Origin: Paraglaciecola mesophila
Lineage (GTDB): Bacteria; Pseudomonadota; Gammaproteobacteria; Enterobacterales; Alteromonadaceae
Assembly (NCBI RefSeq): GCF_009906955.1
Contig: NZ_CP047656.1
Location: 3,595,001 to 3,659,000 of the forward strand
Direction: 5' to 3'
Length of the DNA: 64,000 bases
Every line of letters starts with the position of its first letter. The first letter of the stretch is position 1. The notes under the pieces are model-generated. The model saw only the letters and a program-made list of their open reading frames with translations, made no database searches and was not told the origin of the DNA. Positions 44,297-52,742 of this stretch are shown piece after piece. The position numbers were made by a program, and so were the translations under genes.

Positions 44297-45851
44297 AACC
44301 TAACTCTTTAAATACGTTTAACAAATCAAGTTTATATTCTGATTCCTTAACCAAAAGCTCAGTCATATCAGATTTAAGCTCCGTCATTTTTTCATCAAAA
44401 TCGATGTTCTCATCTCTATTGAAAAAATGAATGTATTTACTAGGAACAAGAGAGTAGTCCTTGGCGGCAATTTCAGCTTTTTTAGCCGAATAGCAGTATT
44501 CGGGGATATCAGAGTAATCACTCTCAGCTCCTACTTGCTGCCAAGTGTGAAGTGTATTAGCAAAGTCTGTAATATCTTGCTCAGAGAACTGAATAAACTT
44601 CTTCTCAAACGGTTCGCCACGTTGACGTAAATCCATAAACAGAATTTCTTCTTCACGATCTCTGTAGTGCTTCGTCACATCTTCGTAAGCAACTGTATGC
44701 GCTCTTTTGTTTTTATTAATTATCCATATAGATACGCTGATATCAGTCGTGTAGAACATACTACCCGGTAATATAATGATGGCTTCTACCAAGTTATTTT
44801 CTACTAATTTTGCTCTTATCGCCCTCTCAGTCGCTCCACCTGAAAGTGCTCCATTAGAAAGAACAAATCCAGCGATGCCATTTTCAGATAACTTTGAAAC
44901 CATATGCAAAATCCAACCATAGTTGGCATTGCTGGTTGATGGTGTTTCGTAACCGTCCCAACGATGATCATCTGTAAGCTCATCAGACGCGCGCCAATCT
45001 TTCTGGTTAAACGGAGGATTAGCCATAATGAAATCGGCTTTCAGCGTTTCGTGCTGATCATTGGCAAAAGTATCTTTTGCGGCTGCACCAAGGTTGGCAG
45101 AAATGCCTCGGATTGCTAGGTTCATTTTTGCAAGTTTGTAGGTTGCACCTGTGTATTCTTGACCATAAACAGAAATATCTTTTTTGTTACCTTTGTGATT
45201 TTCAATGAACTTCATTGACTGAACAAACATACCACCAGAACCACAACAAGGGTCGTAGATTTTACCGCTGTAAGGTTCAATTAATTCCGCGATTAGATTC
45301 ACAATGCTCTTCGGCGTGTAGAATTCGCCTTTACCCTTACCTTCTGCAATCGCAAATTTAGATAAGAAATATTCGTAGACTCTGCCTACCACATCTTCGT
45401 GCGGATTGGCTAAGGTGTCGATATTGTTAATCACATCGATCAGTGCAGATAGCTTACTGACATCCAAACCAAGACGGGAGAAATAGTTATCAGGCAGTGC
45501 ACCTTGCAGTGCTTTGTTGGTTTTCTCGATGGTGCTTAAGGCTGTATCGATCTTTAGGGCGATGTCTTCTTGTTTAGCGTTTTGCTGAACAAAGCTCCAA
45601 CGGCTCTTTTCAGGGAGATAAAAGACATTTTCTTTTGTATAGGCTTGTACAAGATCTACGTACTTTTCTTGATTATTTTGTATAAGCTTCTGTCTGTGGT
45701 GCTCAAAAGTATCACTAACAAACTTAAGAAATATTAAGCTTAAGACAATATGCTTGTACTCAGAAGACTCAACGCTGCCACGCAGCTTGTTCGCCGAGTC
45801 CCAAAGTGATTCTTCAAAAGATTTTTGTTTTTTATTTGCGGGTTTTGCCAC
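44280..45851 (-). CDS. hsdM: Type I restriction enzyme, adenine methyltransferase subunit
   Basis: About 523 residues. The GTG at 45851 is chosen because GGAG lies 9 nt upstream and the product then begins like other HsdM proteins. ATG and TTG codons upstream are in frame. N-terminal HsdM domain (ESLWDSANKLRGSVESSEYKHIVLSLIFLKFV), then the S-adenosylmethionine motif IYDPCCGSGGMFVQS and the catalytic motif ADFIMANPPFNQKDW (NPPF, N6-adenine). It starts the hsdMSR operon 97 bp after the relaxase. Confidence 0.95.
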   Translation of the reverse strand: MAKPANKKQKSFEESLWDSANKLRGSVESSEYKHIVLSLIFLKFVSDTFEHHRQKLIQNNQEKYVDLVQAYTKENVFYLPEKSRWSFVQQNAKQEDIALKIDTALSTIEKTNKALQGALPDNYFSRLGLDVSKLSALIDVINNIDTLANPHEDVVGRVYEYFLSKFAIAEGKGKGEFYTPKSIVNLIAELIEPYSGKIYDPCCGSGGMFVQSMKFIENHKGNKKDISVYGQEYTGATYKLAKMNLAIRGISANLGAAAKDTFANDQHETLKADFIMANPPFNQKDWRASDELTDDHRWDGYETPSTSNANYGWILHMVSKLSENGIAGFVLSNGALSGGATERAIRAKLVENNLVEAIIILPGSMFYTTDISVSIWIINKNKRAHTVAYEDVTKHYRDREEEILFMDLRQRGEPFEKKFIQFSEQDITDFANTLHTWQQVGAESDYSDIPEYCYSAKKAEIAAKDYSLVPSKYIHFFNRDENIDFDEKMTELKSDMTELLVKESEYKLDLLNVFKELGYEIKL

Positions 45852-45948
45852 TGACAAACACTCCATTGTTTTTAATGACAAAACAATACCGCAGAACTAG
45901 ATATTTTGCTATCTGCAAACATTCTTTGCTTGCATTGACTATCTAAAT

Positions 45949-48489
45949 TTACCGAGCCATTTCACTGGTTACAAAATTAGTACTTAAATACTCTTCCTCT
46001 TGGGCCTCTAAATACTCTATGGCCAACGAGTTTTTGCGATCTATATCCATATTCTTAGCCATTAAGCTCATTATTTGTTCTTCCTGTAGCGCATTAGTTC
46101 GGTCTGAAACCAAGCTTTCAACTTCTTCTCGATTTACGAACCAATGACATTTGTCCTTGTGTCTAGAGCCGGCTACATAACTCAACGCTCTATCCATTCG
46201 CGTGGTGTATAGCAAAAATGTATCACCGTCGATAGTCGCACCTTGGCTACTATACACAGTACTAACATATGCTTGGGCTAAATAGAGGCGACCATGTTCA
46301 TCTGAGTATTCTGACTTTTTAAAGCGCGTTTTGTCTCCATTATCCAATACAATTGAAAAGTAAATATCGTCATTCACTCGTTCGATATCTGTGACTGTCC
46401 CTAAAGCACCATTGGTGAAGTTTCTCGCATAGTCGTTTTTCGTAAAACGTATACGCTCTCCTTTTGCAAAAGTAAAAGGTACTGTTCTATTGGATATCAC
46501 GCATTCAACCGTAAAGTCCTCAGCACCTAAAACGCCCTTTTCCTTATACCGCTCTCGGATTAATTCGCTTACAGAGATAGCTTCTCTCCAGCTCTGGGTC
46601 ATAATCATGGATTCTTTTGTAGGATTCGACTCGACATACGATTGCCATTTATCTACTAACTTTATTTGAGCTGCTTCCTTATTAACTTCGATGTTCAATA
46701 GGCCTCTGGAATGAAACTCTTTTAAAGCTACTTTAGCTTTACCATTTCTTAGCTGATTAACAGCTTCACGGGCCCAAGCCTCGTTTTGTCTCCGAATTGT
46801 ATTCAACCTTTTACATCCAAACTTATCGGATAAATACCTCAAACTTCCACCGTGCTCGATGGCGTCAGTCTGTTCTTGCTCGCCCAGTAAAACCAATTTT
46901 GCGTTTACCGTATCAACTAACCTCATGAGTTTTAACAAATCAAGTAACCCTATCTGCCCTGCCTCATCAATCAATATGACGGTATCGGCAAATCTACTTG
47001 GTGTTCTTTGGAGTTCTCCTAACAGACTAGTAATCGTTGAGCTCTTTATTCCAGTGTCATTTTCAAGCTGAAGTGATGCTTTCCGAGACACCGTAGCCCC
47101 ACGAACTTTAATATTGCTCCTCTCGTAAGCTAACCTCATAGAACTCATAGCAATAGATTTACCAGCGCCAGCCTTGCCCTGAACGATGTCTAAACCAGAT
47201 TGGCAAACTGCATGAATTGCATCGGTTTGCTCTTCAGATAATTTAAAGCCCAGACACCCCTCTTGTGTCTCGATAGCGTTTGCAATGTCATCTTTATTTA
47301 ATCTGTAGGTCTGCTTTGCATTCAGTCGAGTAGCAATAATTATTAAATCCCTTTCAGCTTGAAGCATGCTTTGCGTTGTATAAAGTTTCTCATTCGTCCT
47401 ATGGTTCTCTAATAGAACTAATTCAGTACTGTTTAATAGTTCGCTTACTGTGTCTTCTATGCAACTGTATGGAACATATCTGTACTGCGCCTCTTTAGCG
47501 ACTACTGCATAAATATCCTCTAATCTAAATACTGAATTCTTTGCAACTAATTCAGCTAATATATGTTGCAAAGGCAGTGGCTCAGCAACGCATACGCTGT
47601 AATTATTCCGTAGTGATGAAAAATACTCGGAGCTATACTCAAGTGAGGAAAGCTCGGTTTTCCAAGTTTCCAGTAATTCACTTCGACCGATATTCTGTTT
47701 CTTATCTCGCGTGTTTAGAGCTATAAAATCACCAGCTTTCGATGCTGCTTTTTCAACTCCCAACGACTTCATTTCTGCCAATATTGCTTGTTTTCGTTTT
47801 GAGAAATGTTCGCTTATTTTGTTGTCGATACCTTGCACTTCAAAATGCTCTCTTTCAGCAACTTCTTCGATTTCATAGCCTAATTCTTGTAGGTATCGTG
47901 ATAGCGACGAACGATAAATCGCACCAATGGCTTTTTGCCAAGAGTAAAAGTATTTAGACTCAAGAGTCCCCCAACTTAAATCGGTTCTTGGCGCAATGTT
48001 GGCTACTAAACAATGTGTATGGATTTGTGGATCTAGGGCACGAGAAGAGCAGTGTTGAAATGTGGCACCAATCAAGCCCACAATCTCTTCGTGAACTAAT
48101 CCATCATGCCCGCGCCTCGTTCTAGCAACTTTATCTTGTATAAAGTCAAAAGCTTCTTCTACAGCTTGCTGCTGTGCATTTTCAATCTTATGCTGCATTT
48201 CCTCAGACTCACCAGCCCATAGAATTGAGACTGATTTTGGTGCTGAAAACGTCAAATCCCAACCATGTCGGTGGTTTTTCCCTGCACCACCAGACAAAGG
48301 GTTGCCCTGTTGATCAAATCCATTAAAGATTTTTCTATAGTCATCTTGCTCGACGAATCGACCAAGTTTTAAACATTTTGAACCTCGCCCTATCCATTTC
48401 CCTTGGGGCTCACTCTCCTTGCTGTAATAGTCTTCTTTATGATTCGGCTCATAGTATGAAATGTTGTAAATTTGGCTAGGACTCATCAT
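45949..48489 (-). CDS. MobF-family relaxase/helicase (TrwC/TraI-like)
   Basis: An 846-residue conjugative relaxase. The N-terminal transesterase has tyrosine pairs at residues 12-13 and 21-22 (ISYYEP, KEDYYSKE) and the three-His metal site FQHCSSRALDPQIHTHCLVAN (His 146, 157, 159). A SF1 helicase follows, with Walker A VQGKAGAGKSIAMS, Walker B TVILIDEAGQIG, LVLLGEQEQ, and a C-terminal YVSTVYSSQGATIDG motif. It would nick oriT and pilot the strand. It is shorter than plasmid TrwC (about 966), so it may lack part of the C-terminus. It overlaps the coupling protein gene. Confidence 0.92.
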   Translation of the reverse strand: MMSPSQIYNISYYEPNHKEDYYSKESEPQGKWIGRGSKCLKLGRFVEQDDYRKIFNGFDQQGNPLSGGAGKNHRHGWDLTFSAPKSVSILWAGESEEMQHKIENAQQQAVEEAFDFIQDKVARTRRGHDGLVHEEIVGLIGATFQHCSSRALDPQIHTHCLVANIAPRTDLSWGTLESKYFYSWQKAIGAIYRSSLSRYLQELGYEIEEVAEREHFEVQGIDNKISEHFSKRKQAILAEMKSLGVEKAASKAGDFIALNTRDKKQNIGRSELLETWKTELSSLEYSSEYFSSLRNNYSVCVAEPLPLQHILAELVAKNSVFRLEDIYAVVAKEAQYRYVPYSCIEDTVSELLNSTELVLLENHRTNEKLYTTQSMLQAERDLIIIATRLNAKQTYRLNKDDIANAIETQEGCLGFKLSEEQTDAIHAVCQSGLDIVQGKAGAGKSIAMSSMRLAYERSNIKVRGATVSRKASLQLENDTGIKSSTITSLLGELQRTPSRFADTVILIDEAGQIGLLDLLKLMRLVDTVNAKLVLLGEQEQTDAIEHGGSLRYLSDKFGCKRLNTIRRQNEAWAREAVNQLRNGKAKVALKEFHSRGLLNIEVNKEAAQIKLVDKWQSYVESNPTKESMIMTQSWREAISVSELIRERYKEKGVLGAEDFTVECVISNRTVPFTFAKGERIRFTKNDYARNFTNGALGTVTDIERVNDDIYFSIVLDNGDKTRFKKSEYSDEHGRLYLAQAYVSTVYSSQGATIDGDTFLLYTTRMDRALSYVAGSRHKDKCHWFVNREEVESLVSDRTNALQEEQIMSLMAKNMDIDRKNSLAIEYLEAQEEEYLSTNFVTSEMAR

Positions 48490-50240
48490 GATTTTGCCCT
48501 CTTATTTTTTACACTTTCAAGCCTACTTATGCCTACGGTTGAGCCAGCCTTCTCAATGCTTTGACTTTTATGGTTGTTAACCCAATTCGCTGGACAATGT
48601 TCTTCACTCAGCATAGGAATTTTGGGATAGGGCCAACGTAACTTATATACCGCTTTATAGCCGGGTATAAGAATGTAACCAACTACACCTTTTGAATCTG
48701 GTTGCGGTAAATGAACAAGATCGGATGCTCTAACAATTGGAACTGTTTCACCGTGCCAGTTTTGAGATGCATTGCCCGTTGGCCCAGCACTGGACGTTCG
48801 CCGCTCGACAACACGTTCTCCAAACACTTTAGCGGTATAAGGAGCTGTCTCTCCTGCGGCCCCTAAACGCATTGACGCAAATATGGTAAACATATTCAGT
48901 AGGGTGTCTGCACCATTGTCAGAGTAGATTTCTTTGAGTTGCGAAATTGACTGAGTTCCACCACATATACGACACCCCTTAGATCTCCCTAAACTCATCC
49001 ATTCGCCAAGCGCCTCGTTTTTTGGCAAGTTTGCTAGCTCATCGATAAATAACCATAGCTCTCTGCTTGAACAATTAGTTTGGGATAGTATATGGCTAGT
49101 CATTAATCGAATAAGTGTATTCGCAACTGGCGCACCAATATCCTTATATCGTTTGTCGGCTTGAACGATAATAATTGGTTTGTTTGAATTAGGATCTTCT
49201 ACCCACTCCTTCATCGAAAATCCGTTTTCGAAAGCCTTGGGCCAAGCTTCTGCGAGGGTATGAATCCATCCTAATGAACCATCTAATTGCGCAAAAAATG
49301 ATTGTGTAGTTTTGCTTTCTTCTACTATGAAGCGCTGTGCACGTGGGTAATACTCACCAAGTAAGCCCCTCAACTTTGATTCGTTTAAAAGCATCATGTT
49401 TGCAAGCTCAACCCACCCCCACTGCTCTTTGGTTCGATTCAATATGGTTATCATGCCTGCAAAAATTGAACGTGCTCCCTCGCTCCATAGAGGGTCTTTA
49501 GAGTCAGGAATAAGCTGATCGGCGATTAGCTTTGCTAAAACCGCATTGTGGGCGTCAGCTTGAATGTTCCACGGTGTCCCTCTTTTGTCCCACGGAGCAA
49601 TTAGTACAGTTGTTGCTTCATCAAAAAACTGTGCTGTGAATTCGCGCTTTTCGTCATATATAAAAACTCGCTCCCCTCTTTTTATGACCTGCTCAATTAG
49701 AGAGAGAATGAAAACAGTTTTTCCAGTGCCTTGATTACCAAGTACTAAAACGTTGCCCGATTCTCGACGCTTTGAAATTTGAAGTTTGGGATGAAGCTTT
49801 AGTCCAAGTGGTGATGCTTCCTCTTTTGCCTTTCTTAACGCATGCTGCAATGCTGTTTTGAACTGAAAAAGCTGGGGCCCATTTACATGGAAATAAGAAC
49901 TCTGTCCACCATCAACATATAAGTGTTTAATAATTAAATACGCAGTAAATGTTGCAACTGAAAGAGCAAATAGAAAATAAAAAGTAAGTTCTAGCCACAG
50001 ATCATTTTTATCAACAAAGGCCCAATACTCAGACCAGTTTTGCTTTCCAACATCGACAAAAAGCGCTTTGATTGGTGATACCCAATACGCTGCATGCTGC
50101 TTGATAGGAGTTAAGTCTCCAATCCAGTTCCAAACAAAAGTTAAGCTCAGTAAAAAACTGCTAATCCAGATAACACTTGAAACACTAACAATGAAAGCCC
50201 AGTTTTGGCGACTGTGTGAAGGAGGAGTAGAACTAATCAT
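48486..50240 (-). CDS. Type IV coupling protein (TraD/TrwB-like)
   Basis: A 584-residue inner membrane ATPase that delivers the relaxosome to a secretion channel. Two N-terminal membrane helices (WAFIVSVSSVIWISSFLLSL and LTFYFLFALSVATFTAYLII) are followed by the motor domain, with Walker A LVLGNQGTGKTVFIL and IYDEKREFTAQFFDEATTVLIAPWDKRG. ELWLFIDELANLP serves as Walker B, with a TQSISQL motif. It overlaps the relaxase and the ribbon-helix-helix gene by 4 bp each, so the three are co-translated. Confidence 0.92.
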   Translation of the reverse strand: MISSTPPSHSRQNWAFIVSVSSVIWISSFLLSLTFVWNWIGDLTPIKQHAAYWVSPIKALFVDVGKQNWSEYWAFVDKNDLWLELTFYFLFALSVATFTAYLIIKHLYVDGGQSSYFHVNGPQLFQFKTALQHALRKAKEEASPLGLKLHPKLQISKRRESGNVLVLGNQGTGKTVFILSLIEQVIKRGERVFIYDEKREFTAQFFDEATTVLIAPWDKRGTPWNIQADAHNAVLAKLIADQLIPDSKDPLWSEGARSIFAGMITILNRTKEQWGWVELANMMLLNESKLRGLLGEYYPRAQRFIVEESKTTQSFFAQLDGSLGWIHTLAEAWPKAFENGFSMKEWVEDPNSNKPIIIVQADKRYKDIGAPVANTLIRLMTSHILSQTNCSSRELWLFIDELANLPKNEALGEWMSLGRSKGCRICGGTQSISQLKEIYSDNGADTLLNMFTIFASMRLGAAGETAPYTAKVFGERVVERRTSSAGPTGNASQNWHGETVPIVRASDLVHLPQPDSKGVVGYILIPGYKAVYKLRWPYPKIPMLSEEHCPANWVNNHKSQSIEKAGSTVGISRLESVKNKRAKS

Positions 50241-50518
50241 AGCTTTACTCCTTTAAGCTTTAATGTCTCTTTTGTCTTTTTGATCTCTTCATCAGACAAA
50301 TTAAGCACTGCACACAAAGTGTTGAAGTAATCTGATTTTTGGCGCTGCTCCATCCTTAGCAACAATTGTGTTAAGCTAGTGTGTCTTTTGTAGTTATGAA
50401 GTAGACTTCTCAAAACTTCTGCAATACTGCATCCCTCATCTTCAGCCATGTGCTGAAGTGTCATATAATCTTTAATTGTGAAACGAGCTGTTATACATTT
50501 AGCAAAAGGTTTATCCAC
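50237..50518 (-). CDS. Ribbon-helix-helix mobilization accessory protein
   Basis: A 93-residue protein with an N-terminal ribbon-helix-helix (KCITARFTIKDYMTLQHMAEDEGCSIAEVLRSLLHNY) and a helical C-terminal tail. It is similar in size and position to TrwA/TraY/MobC accessory proteins that bind oriT and assist the relaxase. It is the first gene of the mobilization operon and faces a 166-bp gap with a candidate oriT directly upstream. Confidence 0.8.
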   Translation of the reverse strand: MDKPFAKCITARFTIKDYMTLQHMAEDEGCSIAEVLRSLLHNYKRHTSLTQLLLRMEQRQKSDYFNTLCAVLNLSDEEIKKTKETLKLKGVKL

Positions 50519-50684
50519 CTGTAATCTCCGAAATCATGAATACTTACGCGAGCTCAAAGGCAGTCCAATAGGTGAATCGATTCGTTCCACCGACTTGCCT
50601 TGTAAGCTAAGTGTTTAGGGGCATACAGACGAATTCGAGGGGCTGTGCGAATTCATCTGAGATGCGTGGGGTTTGAAGGAATTT
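50519..50684. other. Candidate oriT with inverted repeat
   Basis: A non-coding gap next to the mobilization operon. An imperfect 12-bp inverted repeat, CAGACGAATTCG (50626-50637) and CGAATTCATCTG (50648-50659), encloses a 10-nt loop. A small palindrome GAATCGATTC lies at about 50575. Inverted repeats beside the accessory gene are typical of transfer origins. The nick site is not identified. Confidence 0.5.
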
Positions 50685-51125
50685 TTAGTGAATTGAGACC
50701 TTTGTTTTTTGGCCTCGATTTCCACTTGTTTCTTGCATGTATTCCTCACAAGCTAAAATGATTCCCGTTAGTTCATTTTCATAAACCTTGTGCGGAAACT
50801 TTCCATGTCGGTGCAAAAACATATACGTCTGTTTTACTTCATCTATTTGGATTTTTGTAATAGATACCCCTAAAAAGAAACAGACTATTTTTAGCTGAAT
50901 ATCCATCGGGGAATTGCATGAATCCCATTTTTTAAGTGAGCCGATATACAAGATAGAGGCAATAGCGTCACAGACATTTATATATTCGAACATGTGAGTA
51001 TATTTAAGGTTGCTTTCTTCATAGGTAATGATCAGCGAATCTAGGTCACGCTTACCAAACGACAGTAATTTAAATATATCGCTCACATTTTTTAGCTGGT
51101 TTTGAGTTAATACGTTTTTCATCAT
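50685..51125 (-). CDS. Hypothetical protein of the mobile element
   Basis: A 146-residue protein (or 145 if the second of two adjacent ATG codons is used) with no signal peptide or membrane helix. It appears helical, with LTQNQLKNVSDIFKLLSFGKRDLDSLIITYEES, YINVCDAIASILYIGSLKKWD and a conserved-looking FLHRHGKFPHKVYENELTGIILACEEYM. No family recognised. It lies 11 bp after the AlpA-like gene and is probably co-transcribed with it, suggesting a role in element control. Confidence 0.65.
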   Translation of the reverse strand: MMKNVLTQNQLKNVSDIFKLLSFGKRDLDSLIITYEESNLKYTHMFEYINVCDAIASILYIGSLKKWDSCNSPMDIQLKIVCFFLGVSITKIQIDEVKQTYMFLHRHGKFPHKVYENELTGIILACEEYMQETSGNRGQKTKVSIH

Positions 51126-51136
51126 AGGACTCCTTT

Positions 51137-51325
51137 TTAAACGTCGATGAATTGTTCAATTACAGATTTGGGCCAATAAATTAACCGCGGCCCTAACGGA
51201 ATAGGTTCTGGGATTACTCCCAACCTTCGCCAACGCCAAAGGGTTGTACTGCTGATTTTAAGCAGTGCGCAAACCTCTTTAGCTCGAAGTAGTTCATAGT
51301 TATTAGGTTTTCTCTGACACTTCAT
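51137..51325 (-). CDS. AlpA-like regulator or excisionase
   Basis: About 62 residues from the ATG at 51325. A longer in-frame reading to 51421 has less support. It is a MerR-like winged helix-turn-helix: YELLRAKEVCALLKISSTTLWRWRRLGVIPEPIPLGPRLIYWPKSVIEQFI. This is the pattern of AlpA/excisionase proteins that control P4-type integrases. It is transcribed away from the 85-bp tandem repeats, which could contain its binding sites. Confidence 0.82.
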   Translation of the reverse strand: MKCQRKPNNYELLRAKEVCALLKISSTTLWRWRRLGVIPEPIPLGPRLIYWPKSVIEQFIDV

Positions 51326-51420
51326 ATTGAGTACTCTCACCTTCCAACTGTCTGAATACTTGTTAATTGCACACATTCTTTTCATAGCCTGAAGTGCGAT
51401 TCGTATTCCTGTTACAAACA

Positions 51421-51793
51421 TGTATCTAGCCGTTTGCAGAATCCGGCAAAAAATTAATTAACTTTTTGAGCCGCCAATCTGATATTCATGATTCCGCTAC
51501 AAACATGTATCTAGCCGTTTGCAGAATCCGGCAAAAATTAATTAACTTTTTGAGCCGCCAGTCTGATATTCATGATTCCGCTACAAACATGTATCTAGCC
51601 GTTTGCAGAATCCGGCAAAAAATTAATTAACTTTTTGAGCCGCCAATCTGATATTCATGATTCCGCTTTAAACATGTATCTAGCTCTTTCCGGAATCCGG
51701 CAAAAAATTTGTTAACTTTTTTGGGTCGCCAAACTGGTATTCACGATTCCGCTACAAACATGCATCTAGCTGTTTGCAGAATTCGGCAATAAC
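51421..51793. repeat. Four and a half tandem copies of an 85-bp repeat
   Basis: Units start at 51421, 51506, 51590, 51675 and 51761 (the last truncated), with lengths of 85, 84, 85 and 86 bp. Each contains TGTATCTAGCCGTTTGCAGA, a TTGC/GCAA inverted motif, an AT-rich palindrome around TTAATTAA, and TATTCATGATTCCGCTACAA. Copies 1-3 are nearly identical and copy 4 is diverged. The array separates the AlpA-like gene from a divergent sigma-like gene. Confidence 0.92.
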
Positions 51794-51872
51794 ATGGAAA
51801 AGGAATTTTTTGATACACTGGGGCTGTGCTACTTAAGACCACTTGTAGTCTCTAACTTAGGAGTATTTAAAA

Positions 51873-52559
51873 TTGGAAAAGAGTGAAGATTTAGAGCTGT
51901 ATAATAGGTTTAAAAACGGCGATAAGTTGGCTTTTGCTGAAATAGTTAAAAAGTATGAAAAACTTATCTATAAAATTTGCAAAGAAGAAATGGAAAGCGG
52001 GAAAAGCGGTATTCATAAGAAAATGCTGTCTGGTTACAAAAATGTTATTGAGGATATTAGAAACGAAGTTTGGATTAGACTATTAGGCAAACTGGAAAAA
52101 GGAATGGATTTTCATGATAGGCATTCTCTGTTGAATTTAATTAGAGATATTTCAGTAAAGGCCACCAAAAGCAAAAAAACAAAGAGTATAAGAAATAGAA
52201 ATCCTGAATCCGTATCAAAAAGTGAAAAGATTAGAGCATCTTCAAAAAAGCTTGTTAGTAACTCTTTCGAAAGTACAGACCACCGAGAAAATGCTGACAG
52301 AGTCGATATGGAAGCGATTGTTATGCTTAATGAAATCTACCATGCGGAAGACGAAAAAAGGGATATCGACAAAATCTACGAGGAAATTTCAGAAAAACTC
52401 ACAGTTCGACAATGTGAACTTATTCGGTTGATGGAGGCCCAGATCTTGAGTAACGGAGAGGACAATCATCTATTCTTGGCAAAAAAATTAGGTGTTAGCG
52501 AGAGAACAATAAGAAATGATTTACGAAAAATACGTGAGCTTTACTTAAACTTGGAATAA
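51873..52559 (+). CDS. Sigma-70-like factor of the mobile element
   Basis: A 228-residue protein from a TTG start with AGGAG 12 nt upstream. The N-terminus matches sigma region 2 (LYNRFKNGDKLAFAEIVKKYEKLIYKICKEE, VIEDIRNEVWIRLLGKLEKG). A long basic linker follows, and the C-terminus is a helix-turn-helix like region 4 (NHLFLAKKLGVSERTIRNDLRKIRELY). Charged linkers are unusual in ECF sigma factors. It is the only gene of the element on the plus strand besides none of the cargo, and could direct transcription from the neighbouring repeats. Confidence 0.75.
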   Translation: MEKSEDLELYNRFKNGDKLAFAEIVKKYEKLIYKICKEEMESGKSGIHKKMLSGYKNVIEDIRNEVWIRLLGKLEKGMDFHDRHSLLNLIRDISVKATKSKKTKSIRNRNPESVSKSEKIRASSKKLVSNSFESTDHRENADRVDMEAIVMLNEIYHAEDEKRDIDKIYEEISEKLTVRQCELIRLMEAQILSNGEDNHLFLAKKLGVSERTIRNDLRKIRELYLNLE

Positions 52560-52742
52560 TCCTAAGTACGCAGTATTCGTTAAGTGTGAGGGCTATTGAC
52601 CTAAGAGTCCGAAGAATTAAGACAAAGCAATAACTGGTATGATCACCACCTTATTAATTAGGGAAGCCCTTCTCTCGGCTTAAGTGTCGAGGTTAATTAA
52701 GTGTCATTTCTCACTAAGACCTTGATAAATCCATGTGGTAAC

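Noticed and set aside
51421..51793. CRISPR array
   Set aside because: The repeats are 85 bp and directly contiguous, with no spacers and no cas genes in the window.
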